16,905 bases of DNA from Pseudomonadota bacterium (GTDB lineage Bacteria > Pseudomonadota > Gammaproteobacteria > Xanthomonadales > Xanthomonadaceae). Both the position numbers and the translations under genes were made by a program. The notes below the pieces were generated by a model that saw only the letters and a list, made by a program, of their open reading frames with translations, was not told where the DNA came from and did no database searches. This document shows positions 1-6,269 of the stretch, one piece after another. The stretch is taken from NCBI GenBank assembly GCA_023423605.1, contig JAFAFF010000216.1:1-16905 (forward strand), in the 5' to 3' direction. Every line of letters begins with the position of its first letter. Within the stretch, counting starts at the first letter, position 1.

Positions 1-62
1 GAGATATTGCGGTTGTCCTCCACGACCAGAACCAGGCCGGAGGTTTCCTTCGTCTGACGCAT
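1..62 (-). CDS. Response regulator, N-terminal fragment (cut by window edge)
   Basis: Only the first 20 or so codons are present. Reading the minus strand from the ATG at 62-60 gives a short polar leader and then LVLVVEDNRNI. This is the first beta strand and the acidic start (VEDN) of a CheY-type receiver domain, where the acidic pair helps bind Mg2+ for phosphorylation of a downstream aspartate. A purine-rich stretch (GAGGGAAGG on the minus strand, about 65-74) lies a few bases before the ATG and supports this start. The gene lies downstream of the esterase on the same strand with an 85-bp gap, so it could be co-transcribed or have its own promoter. Output domain and partner kinase lie outside the window, so no gene symbol is given. 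The family call is fairly safe despite the short fragment. Confidence 0.7.
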   Translation of the reverse strand, partial: MRQTKETSGLVLVVEDNRNI

Positions 63-147
63 GACCTTCCCTCTAACTTCAGCTTTGTGAAACATGCCGG
101 ATCGACGGTGCACGCGATGTGAAGCCGCAAGCGGTTTCCTTGCCGGT

Positions 148-792
148 TCACAACAGCGGCAACAGCAGCGGCCAGACGTTCTCCAATATCCTCGGTTGCG
201 CCTTGGCGGTGGGATGCAGACCATCGGCCTGCATCATGCCCGGCTGCAGCGCCACACCCTCCAGCAGGAAGGGTAGCAAGGGGATCCGGTTGTCGGCTGC
301 CAGATCCCGATACACCATCGCGAGGCGCTGGCGATACGCGGGTCCGTAGTTCGGCGGCACATCGATGCCCAGCATCAGCACCTTCGCACCGCTGGCGCGG
401 CTGGCCTGGATCATCTTTTCCAGGTTGCCGCGGATCTGTGCAGGCGTCAGGCCGCGCAACGCATCGTTGCCCCCCAGTGCGATCACCACCACGCCGGGCT
501 TCTCCCGGGCCAGCAGGCCCGGCAACCGGGTCAGTGCGCCAGCCGTGGTCTCTCCGCTCATGCTGGCATTGACCACCCGGGCCGGCGATGCCGAACGCGT
601 GCTGAGCCGCTGCCCCAGCAGGTCCACCCAGCCGCTACCTGCCGGGATATTGTGGGCGGCACTGAGGCTGTCGCCGATCACCAGCACCGTGGTCGCTTGA
701 CCTTTGGCACACGCCATTACCGGCACCAGCAGCAACCATGCCAGCAGCATGCCCATCCGGCCGAACAGCCGGCCCTGTCCCGTAACGCGCAT
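148..792 (-). CDS. tesA: GDSL/SGNH esterase, TesA-like (arylesterase / acyl-CoA thioesterase I type)
   Basis: A 214-aa exported SGNH hydrolase that cleaves ester or thioester bonds of lipid-like substrates. The catalytic blocks are visible: VIGDSLS with nucleophile Ser42, the oxyanion motif GGND at 107-110, and DGLHP with Asp190 and His193. Length and block spacing match E. coli TesA (208 aa with signal peptide). The N-terminus has Arg residues, a hydrophobic stretch (about 14-27), then VMAC at 25-28, which could be a signal peptidase I region or a weak lipobox. The ATG at 792-790 was chosen because GAGGAG lies about 7 bases upstream on the minus strand; an upstream extension would run antisense through the ABC ATPase gene. 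The divergent neighbours encode a YbbA-like ATPase and a YbbP-like permease, as in E. coli, which suggests a shared role in handling hydrophobic periplasmic compounds. The exact substrate is not known from sequence. Confidence 0.9.
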   Translation of the reverse strand: MRVTGQGRLFGRMGMLLAWLLLVPVMACAKGQATTVLVIGDSLSAAHNIPAGSGWVDLLGQRLSTRSASPARVVNASMSGETTAGALTRLPGLLAREKPGVVVIALGGNDALRGLTPAQIRGNLEKMIQASRASGAKVLMLGIDVPPNYGPAYRQRLAMVYRDLAADNRIPLLPFLLEGVALQPGMMQADGLHPTAKAQPRILENVWPLLLPLL

Positions 793-804
793 TGGAGTCT
801 CCTC
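793..804. promoter_or_regulatory. 12-bp divergent spacer with a Shine-Dalgarno on each strand
   Basis: The spacer between tesA (start 792, minus) and the ABC ATPase (proposed start 805, plus) contains GGAGTCTCC at 794-802. Read on the plus strand it gives GGAG 7 bases before ATC at 805. Read on the minus strand it gives GAGGAG about 7 bases before the tesA ATG. No room is left for promoters, so each transcript must begin inside the opposite coding region or be driven from farther away. The arrangement is seen directly; its regulatory meaning is inferred. Confidence 0.6.
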
Positions 805-1515
805 ATCGACAGCCTGTCCCCCCGCAGCGCGCCCGTCGCCATCGCCGTCGACAACGTCGGCAAATCCGTGCATGGCCCGGAGGGTGAAGTCCACATACTG
901 GACAACGTCAGCATGACGGTACATGAAGGCACGTCGGTCGCCATCGTCGGCGCCTCCGGTTCGGGCAAGACCACCCTGCTCGGCCTGCTGGCCGGGCTCG
1001 ACCTTCCCAGCCGTGGCAGCATCACCCTGGCCGGCAGCCCGCTTGGTGCGCTGGATGAGGAGGCACGCGCGCAGCTGCGCGCACGCGAGGTCGGCTTCGT
1101 GTTCCAGAGTTTCCACCTGCTGCCGGCGCTGACCGCAGCCGAGAACATCGCCCTGCCGCTGGAGCTGGCCGGTCGCGAGGATCGCGCGCGGGTGGACGAG
1201 GTGCTGGCGGCGGTCGGGCTGTCGCACCGCGCGCGGCATTACCCGCGCCAGCTTTCCGGCGGCGAACAGCAGCGCGTGGCGCTGGCGCGGGCCTTTGTCG
1301 CGCGGCCGCGCATCCTGTTCGCGGACGAGCCCACCGGCTCGCTCGACCAGGCGACCGGGCAGCACATCAGCGATCTGCTGTTCGCATTGAATGCCGACAG
1401 CGCCACCACCCTGGTACTGGTCACCCACGATCTGCGGCTGGCCCAGCGCTGCCAGCACATCCACCGCATCGACAACGGCCGCCTGCAGCAGCTGCCGCAT
1501 GGGGTAGAAGCATGA
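805..1515 (+). CDS. ybbA: ABC transporter ATP-binding protein, YbbA/LolD-like
   Basis: A 236-aa nucleotide-binding subunit of a MacB/LolD-type ABC system. Numbering from codon 805, Walker A is GASGSGKTT at 49-57, the signature is LSGGEQQR from 150, Walker B is ILFADEPTG with Asp174-Glu175, and the switch His is 208 in VTHD. It lacks fused membrane segments, so it needs the permease encoded next. The reading frame is open back to an ATG at 652, but residues before about 805 read as antisense of the esterase gene. No ATG, GTG or TTG lies between that ATG and the conserved domain. GGAG at 794-797 points to ATC at 805 as the start; CTG at 814 is another option. The stop overlaps the permease start in ATGA (1512-1515), indicating translational coupling. 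Function is firm; the start is uncertain. Confidence 0.88.
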   Translation: MDSLSPRSAPVAIAVDNVGKSVHGPEGEVHILDNVSMTVHEGTSVAIVGASGSGKTTLLGLLAGLDLPSRGSITLAGSPLGALDEEARAQLRAREVGFVFQSFHLLPALTAAENIALPLELAGREDRARVDEVLAAVGLSHRARHYPRQLSGGEQQRVALARAFVARPRILFADEPTGSLDQATGQHISDLLFALNADSATTLVLVTHDLRLAQRCQHIHRIDNGRLQQLPHGVEA

Positions 1516-4034
1516 ACCTGCTGCGCCATGCGCTGCGCTCGCTGCGCCGCGAAGCGCTGGCCGGCGACCTGCTCACGGTGTTCGCCGCGCTGGTGCTGGG
1601 GGTGGCGGTGATGACCGCCGTGGGCACGCTGGTGGACCGCGTGAACCTGGCCCTGGCCAACAGCACGGCGGAAATGCTCGGCGGCGACCTGGGCATTGCC
1701 GGGCGCAGCGAGCCGTCGGCGGAATTCACCGCCGAGGCGGCGCGGCGTGGGCTGCGCAGCACGCGTATCGCCGCCTTCGGCAGCGTGCTGTTCCATGGCG
1801 AAGAAAGCCAGATGGCGACGGTCAAGGCGGTGGAAGCCGGCTATCCGCTGCGCGGCCAGCTTCGCGTGCGGGCAGGTACCGGGGCGGTGCTCCGGGAAGC
1901 AGCTGCAGCCCCGGCACGCGGCGAAGCCTGGGCCGATCCGCGCTTGCTGCAGGCCCTGCAGCTGCGCATCGGCGACGACCTGGAGTTCGGCGCCGGCACG
2001 CTGCGCATTGCTGGCAGCATCGACGCCGAACCGGACACCTCCAGCGAGCTGCTCACGTTGTCGCCCACGCTCCTGGTGAACCGTGCCGATGTGGAGCACA
2101 CCGGGCTGCTGGGGCCGGGCAGCCGGGTCAGTTACCGCACGATGTTCGCCGGCGAACCCGATGCGATCGCCGCATTCCGGCAATGGCTGCAACCGCGCGT
2201 GCAGGGCATGCGCCTGGTGAGACTGGGCGACACGCAGCGTGGCGTCCGCGAATCCTTCCAGCTGGCGGGACGGTTCCTGGGCCTGAGCGCGCTGCTGGCG
2301 GTGCTGTTGTCCGGAGTGGCCACCGCACTGGCCGCGAACCGCTTCGCCCTGCGCCGCATCGATCAGGTGGCCGTGCTGCGCTGTCTGGGTGCGCCCCAGC
2401 GCGACATCCTGGCTGGCCTTGCGCTGCAGCTGCTGCTGCTCGCCATTCCTGCCTGCCTGCTCGGCGTGCTGGTTGGCATGGCCGCGCAGGAAGGGCTGGT
2501 GCAGGTGCTCGGCGGGCTGGTACCGCAGCGCCTGCCGCTGCCACAGGCCATGCCGGCGCTGACCGGCGCCGGCATCGGTCTGTTGTTGCTGCTGGGCTTC
2601 GGCCTGCCGCCGCTGCTGCGCCTGCGCGGCGTTCCGCCGATGCGCGTGCTCAACCGCAGCTTTGCCAGTCTGCCGCCGACGTCACTGCTGGTCTATGTCG
2701 GCGCGCTGCTGGCAAGCCTTGCATTGACCATACAGGTCACCGGTGATCTGAAGCTGGCCCTGTGGGTGCTGGGCGGGCTGGCGGCACTGGCAGCACTGGC
2801 GGCAGGTGGCGGATTCATGCTGCTGATGCTGGTCCGCACCCTGCAGCATCGCCTGCATGGCAACTGGCGCCTGGGGTTGGCGGCACTCACGCGGCGGCGG
2901 GCGCTGGCGGTAATGCAGCTGGTGGGACTGTCGCTGTCGCTGTGCGCGTTGCTTCTGCTCGCCGTAGTCGGCCCGGGACTGCTGCAGCAATGGCGCGACC
3001 GCTTGCCGGAAGACACGCCCAATTATTTCCTGATGAACATCCAGCCAGACCAGCGCCAGGCGGTACTGGATACGCTGCGGGCACAGGGTGCGGTCGATGC
3101 CAGCGTGGAGCCGTTCGCCACCGGGCGCCTGCTGGCCCTGAACGGCCAGCCGCCACGCCGCCTCGAAGATGCGCCACAGCAGCAGGAGGGCGGAGAGGAG
3201 CCGGCAGATTCGGCTGACGACGCCCGTAACGACCAGGACCGTCCGCTCAATTTCAGCTGGCGCACTACCCTGCCACCCGCCAACGTGCTGCTGCAGGGAC
3301 GCTTCTGGACGGCAGACAGCACCGCGGCGGAAGCCTCGGTGGAAGAAGGCTGGGCCAGCCGCTATGGCACCCGGCTGGGCGACCGCATCACCCTTCAGGT
3401 GGGCGAACAGCAGCGCGAGTTCACCATCACCAGCATCCGCAAGGCCGAATGGAGCACGTTCCGGGTGAACTTCTTCCTGCTGGTGAACGCCAATGCGGTG
3501 GGCGATACGCCACACAACCTGATCTCCGCGTTCCACCTGCCACGAGCGAAGGCCGCCGGACTCGGACAACTGGTGCGCGATCTGCCCAATCTGTCGCTGC
3601 TGGATATCGATGGACTCATCAGCGAAGTGCGCCAGGTGATGGACCGGGTGACACAGGCCATCCAGCTGGTAATGGGCTTCAGCCTGCTGGCCGGCGTGCT
3701 GGTGCTGCTGGCTGCGCTGCAGGCCACCGCCGGCGAGCGTCGTTACGACAGCGCGGTGCTGCGCACCCTGGGGGCCACGCGCCGGCAGCTGCGCGGCGCG
3801 GTGCTGGTGGAATTCGGCGCGCTGGGCCTGCTGGCAGCCGTGCTGGCCACGGGCGCTGCCGCGGCCATCGGCGTGGTGGTGTCGCGACAGGTATTCGACC
3901 TGGCGCTGGCACCGCCGTGGCCGGGCCTGCTGGCCGGTGGCCTGGCCGGCGTGGCGCTCAGCGTGCTGGCCGGCTGGTGGGGCACGCGCCGTATCCTGCA
4001 TACCCCGCCGGCGCTGGCGCTGCGCGAGGCATGA
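1512..4034 (+). CDS. ybbP: ABC transporter permease, FtsX-like, YbbP family
   Basis: An 840-aa membrane subunit that pairs with the preceding ATPase; its ATG overlaps the ATPase stop (ATGA). There is one transmembrane helix near residues 20-42, a periplasmic domain, a first FtsX block (about 250-370), a central group of hydrophobic helices (about 395-490), a second periplasmic domain, and a C-terminal FtsX block (about 715-835). Both FtsX blocks carry the coupling-type motif, VAVLRCLGAPQRD near 287-299 and SAVLRTLGATRRQ near 747-759, as expected for the two-FtsX-domain architecture of YbbP. The second periplasmic domain holds a Gln/Glu/Asp-rich insert around 549-575. By analogy with MacB-type systems this is a mechanotransmission or extraction machine, not a classical importer, probably acting with the divergent TesA. 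Substrate is unknown. Confidence 0.88.
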   Translation: MNLLRHALRSLRREALAGDLLTVFAALVLGVAVMTAVGTLVDRVNLALANSTAEMLGGDLGIAGRSEPSAEFTAEAARRGLRSTRIAAFGSVLFHGEESQMATVKAVEAGYPLRGQLRVRAGTGAVLREAAAAPARGEAWADPRLLQALQLRIGDDLEFGAGTLRIAGSIDAEPDTSSELLTLSPTLLVNRADVEHTGLLGPGSRVSYRTMFAGEPDAIAAFRQWLQPRVQGMRLVRLGDTQRGVRESFQLAGRFLGLSALLAVLLSGVATALAANRFALRRIDQVAVLRCLGAPQRDILAGLALQLLLLAIPACLLGVLVGMAAQEGLVQVLGGLVPQRLPLPQAMPALTGAGIGLLLLLGFGLPPLLRLRGVPPMRVLNRSFASLPPTSLLVYVGALLASLALTIQVTGDLKLALWVLGGLAALAALAAGGGFMLLMLVRTLQHRLHGNWRLGLAALTRRRALAVMQLVGLSLSLCALLLLAVVGPGLLQQWRDRLPEDTPNYFLMNIQPDQRQAVLDTLRAQGAVDASVEPFATGRLLALNGQPPRRLEDAPQQQEGGEEPADSADDARNDQDRPLNFSWRTTLPPANVLLQGRFWTADSTAAEASVEEGWASRYGTRLGDRITLQVGEQQREFTITSIRKAEWSTFRVNFFLLVNANAVGDTPHNLISAFHLPRAKAAGLGQLVRDLPNLSLLDIDGLISEVRQVMDRVTQAIQLVMGFSLLAGVLVLLAALQATAGERRYDSAVLRTLGATRRQLRGAVLVEFGALGLLAAVLATGAAAAIGVVVSRQVFDLALAPPWPGLLAGGLAGVALSVLAGWWGTRRILHTPPALALREA

Positions 4035-4067
4035 GGCGCTCGCAGGCACGCGCAACGCACGCAGGGC

Positions 4068-4094
4068 GTCAACGCGGCAAGGCAACGCGTTGAC
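4068..4094. promoter_or_regulatory. Perfect 9-bp inverted repeat overlapping a possible -35 element
   Basis: GTCAACGCG (4068-4076) and CGCGTTGAC (4086-4094) are exact reverse complements separated by 9 bases. The right arm contains TTGAC of a -35-like TTGACG at 4090-4095. A -10-like CATAAT sits at 4117-4122, but the 21-base spacing is too long for a standard sigma-70 promoter. The position, 34 bp after the permease stop and 55 bp before the next gene, fits either an operator or a stem-loop at the transcript end. No T-run follows, so a classical terminator is less likely. The repeat is seen directly; the role is inferred. Confidence 0.45.
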
Positions 4095-4148
4095 GATGGA
4101 AAGGCCGGGTCGAGCGCATAATCCGCCGACCCTCCCGGCGTGTTCGAC

Positions 4149-4487
4149 ATGGCCCAGTACATCTATCCCGTGTTGCTGCTGGTCGCCAGCAACATCTTCA
4201 TGACTTTCGCGTGGTACGGACACCTGAAGTTCAAGAGCGCGCCACTGATGACGGTCATCCTCGTCAGCTGGGGCATCGCGTTCTTCGAATACTGCCTGCA
4301 GGTGCCGGGCAACCGCCTCGGCAGCGCGGTGTATTCGGCGCCGCAGCTCAAAGGCATGCAGGAAGTGATCACCCTGCTGGTGTTTGCGGTGTTTTCCGCG
4401 TTCTACCTGGACCAGCCACTGAAGTGGAACCACTGGGCGGCCTTCGCGTTGATCGTGGTAGCGGCCTTCCTGATGTTCAAGGAGTAA
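4149..4487 (+). CDS. DMT-type small membrane protein, DUF486 family
   Basis: A 112-aa, very hydrophobic inner-membrane protein with about four predicted helices: residues 3-20, 30-48, 70-88 and 93-110. Characteristic segments are the N-terminal YIYPVLLLVASNIFMTFAWYGH, described here as helix 1, a central PGNRLGS turn, and a C-terminal WNHWAAFALIVVAAFLMF. This matches DUF486, a single-repeat relative of the drug/metabolite transporter superfamily, usually about 110 aa. Transport activity has not been shown for the family as far as I know. A GTG at 4140 would add three residues; the ATG at 4149 was chosen because it gives the usual family N-terminus. Neither has a strong ribosome-binding site. 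It appears to be a single gene, with its own possible promoter overlapping an inverted repeat upstream and a convergent neighbour downstream. Confidence 0.85.
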   Translation: MAQYIYPVLLLVASNIFMTFAWYGHLKFKSAPLMTVILVSWGIAFFEYCLQVPGNRLGSAVYSAPQLKGMQEVITLLVFAVFSAFYLDQPLKWNHWAAFALIVVAAFLMFKE

Positions 4488-4497
4488 CCCTTCGTTG

Positions 4498-4596
4498 GTG
4501 GGTGACGACTGTCGATGGGTAACGACCCGGGTGGGTGACGATCGTCGGTGGGTAACGACCCGGGTGGGCGACTACCCTGGTGGGTGACGACCGTTG
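4498..4596. repeat. Six imperfect tandem 16-17-bp repeats
   Basis: The convergent gap begins with six head-to-tail copies of a unit close to GTGGGTRACGAYCSTYG: 4498-4514, 4515-4530, 4531-4547, 4548-4563, 4564-4579 and 4580-4596. They alternate between a TGACGA and a TAACGA version, so copies 1-2 and 3-4 form two 33-bp units with three mismatches. The array starts 11 bases after the DUF486 stop. It contains no plausible gene. Its function is unknown; it may be a decayed relative of the hairpin that ends it (4585-4603). Confidence 0.75.
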
Positions 4597-4603
4597 GTCG
4601 TCA
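4585..4603. terminator. 8-bp hairpin at end of tandem array; possible bidirectional terminator
   Basis: TGACGACC (4585-4592), loop GTT, GGTCGTCA (4596-4603) is a perfect 8-bp stem. It sits between the convergent DUF486 gene (plus, ends 4487) and the DUF6607 gene (minus, ends 4645), where a two-way terminator would be expected. No U-run follows on either strand, so intrinsic termination is doubtful; it may instead block exonuclease or be a repeat-family hairpin. Confidence 0.35.
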
Positions 4604-4617
4604 TGGCCATCCGGAAC

Positions 4618-4632
4618 CCGGGCAGAGCCCGG
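4618..4632. repeat. Degenerate SMAG/REP-like palindrome
   Basis: CCGGGC (4618-4623), AGA, GCCCGG (4627-4632) has the core and the three-base loop of the SMAG-like elements elsewhere in this window, but without a clean GTAG tip. It lies 12 bp beyond the stop of the DUF6607 gene and could shape the 3' end of the heme-operon transcript. Confidence 0.55.
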
Positions 4633-4644
4633 CCCGGCCAGCGA

Positions 4645-5583
4645 TCAGCGCGCGGTTTCCACCGGCGCCTTCTCCACCCACTGCTTGAACACCTTGTCGA
4701 TCTCGGCATCCTTGACGTTCTTTCCGTCCTGGATGTCCTGCGCCTGGGTGAACAGCGGGATGATCATCGCCATGCCATCCAGCCTGGTCTTCAGGCGCAC
4801 GCCCGGAGCCTGGCCCAGGAAGCCGTCCCAGCGCTGGCGCACCTTGGCCCAGTAGCCTGCGGTCGCCTTCCAGTAGTCACGCGCCGGGGCGAAATCGACG
4901 TCGGCGGTCCTGGTGTAATCGTTGAAGCCGAACTCGCGCGCGATCTCCACCTGGCTGCCATCGGCGTTGCGCTGCACCTTGGTGTTGAACTGCTCATGCG
5001 TCCAGCCGTTGGGCGTCAGCGTGTGGACGTTGATCACCGCCAGCGCGTTGTAGTCGCTGCGCTTGGTGTATTCACGGCGCGGCAGCGGCCGCCAGCTCAG
5101 GTCGCTGGTCCAGGTCGGCACGTTGTTGTGGTAGCTCCATCGGCCCGTGCCGCAGTAACGCGGTGCGTCGCTGACTTCATACACGCACTGCGTCCATGCA
5201 CCCTGGTTGGCCGACGCCGGGATGGGCCGTACCTGCCACGTCTGGTCGGCGCTGAACTCGAAACGGTCTGGCGCCTCGTACACCCAGTCCTGCCGCCAGT
5301 GCTTGGTGACGTGGCCGCCATCGCTCACCAGCAGATGCTGCAGCACGATCCGGGTCGGCGTGTCCTCCACCACCACGACGACCTCATTGCCGCCACTGCG
5401 CATGGCCGGCGCGCGCTCGTAACCAGGCTTGAGCAGCACGGTTTCGTCGAATGCGAAATCGACCGTGTACTCGCCCTGCATCGCAAGGATGCTGTCGTGG
5501 TCGCGTTGCGGATCGGTGGATTGCGCGCTGGCGGCGCCGGTGCCGAGGATCAGCAGCAGCATGCTGGCGGAAAAGGCGTTCAT
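4645..5583 (-). CDS. Exported DUF6607-type protein of the heme/iron cluster
   Basis: A 312-aa protein with a signal peptide (hydrophobic residues 5-17, likely cleavage after ASA at residue 20), so periplasmic or outer-membrane associated. It has no transmembrane helix after the signal and no lipobox. The mature part is rich in Trp, Tyr and charged residues (for example WRQDWVYEAPDRFEF, GRWSYHNNVPTW and DLSWRPLPRREYTKRSDYNAL) and looks like a beta-rich soluble fold. I recognise it from memory as the family called DUF6607, often found beside TonB-dependent receptors; no biochemical role is known to me. The start at 5583 is supported by AAGGA about 7 bases upstream. It is the last gene of the minus-strand hemP cluster, 67 bp after the cysteine-rich gene, so it is probably induced by iron limitation. 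Ligand binding (heme or its degradation products) is speculation. Confidence 0.75.
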   Translation of the reverse strand: MNAFSASMLLLILGTGAASAQSTDPQRDHDSILAMQGEYTVDFAFDETVLLKPGYERAPAMRSGGNEVVVVVEDTPTRIVLQHLLVSDGGHVTKHWRQDWVYEAPDRFEFSADQTWQVRPIPASANQGAWTQCVYEVSDAPRYCGTGRWSYHNNVPTWTSDLSWRPLPRREYTKRSDYNALAVINVHTLTPNGWTHEQFNTKVQRNADGSQVEIAREFGFNDYTRTADVDFAPARDYWKATAGYWAKVRQRWDGFLGQAPGVRLKTRLDGMAMIIPLFTQAQDIQDGKNVKDAEIDKVFKQWVEKAPVETAR

Positions 5584-5650
5584 CGTGGTTCCTTGTGTAG
5601 GGATCGTTTCAGCAGAGCGCCGTCCGTGGCGATGTTCGGTCCATCCAGGA

Positions 5651-6265
5651 TCAGAGACGGATCAGCGGCAGGCCGTCACTGTTGCGCGCTGCACCGGCGG
5701 CGCGACGCGCGGCATCGGCGCAGCAGCAGTCATCCACCGGCACGCCGCCTTCGGCGCCTTCCAGGCGGGCGATGCGGCGCGCGGTCGCTTCCCCCAGCGC
5801 GGACAGCGATGCCAGGCTTGCGGCAAGCCCCTGACCGCCGTCAACCGCATGCAGCCGCAGCGAGCACATGCGCCAGCGCTGTCCGCCGAGGTGGCCGGCC
5901 AGGCGGCGCCACAGGCGTTCACCCACGCTGCCGTCGTCATCGCCCGGCGGGCGCGCCGGCAGTCGTGCCGCCAGCCTGTCCCAGGCGAGGAAATCGCTGT
6001 CCGGCAGCAGGTACAGCCGCCAGCAGCAGCGTCCGCGGGCGTCGGTGAAGCACACGCTCTCGCGGACGCCTTCGCTGTCCACGCCCTGGCAGCCATGCGC
6101 TGCCACCGCCTGCTGCCAACCGGCCAGTTCACTGCCATCGGCCCGGTACAGGCACAGCACGGTGCCCAGCGCTGCCAGCTGCGCAGGCGCGGGCCAGGCC
6201 ATCGACGCCGGCAGCGGGATCGGGGACGGGACGCGACGACGGGTAGCGGACAGCGCTCGGCTCAT
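5651..6265 (-). CDS. Cysteine-rich 204-aa protein coupled to the heme receptor
   Basis: A 204-aa protein with no signal peptide or membrane helix, so probably cytoplasmic. It has nine cysteines (38, 59, 72, 80, 81, 134, 180-182), including a Cys pair and a triple Cys in VDDCCCAD near the C-terminus. A segment at about 64-100 (DSEGVRESVCFTDARGRCC, then WRLYLLPDSDFLAWDRL) is what remains most recognisable and loosely resembles the way HemS-type heme-handling proteins follow a receptor gene. I recall related genes in Xanthomonadaceae being annotated as hemin transport proteins, but I cannot confirm homology. The ATG at 6265 lies 4 bases after the receptor stop, with GGTGAG just upstream, giving translational coupling. 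The longer open frame back to 6424 is antisense-like shadow of the receptor end. A role in receiving or degrading heme is inferred from position only. Confidence 0.7.
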   Translation of the reverse strand: MSRALSATRRRVPSPIPLPASMAWPAPAQLAALGTVLCLYRADGSELAGWQQAVAAHGCQGVDSEGVRESVCFTDARGRCCWRLYLLPDSDFLAWDRLAARLPARPPGDDDGSVGERLWRRLAGHLGGQRWRMCSLRLHAVDGGQGLAASLASLSALGEATARRIARLEGAEGGVPVDDCCCADAARRAAGAARNSDGLPLIRL

Positions 6266-6269
6266 GGGC

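Noticed and set aside
2682..4433. 583-codon open frame antisense to ybbP
   Set aside because: Gln/Ala/His-rich composition typical of antisense frames in high-GC genes; no recognisable domain, and it crosses the ybbP end and the DUF486 gene.
4498..4596. CRISPR array
   Set aside because: The repeats are directly adjacent without spacers and only 16-17 bp long; no cas genes are nearby.
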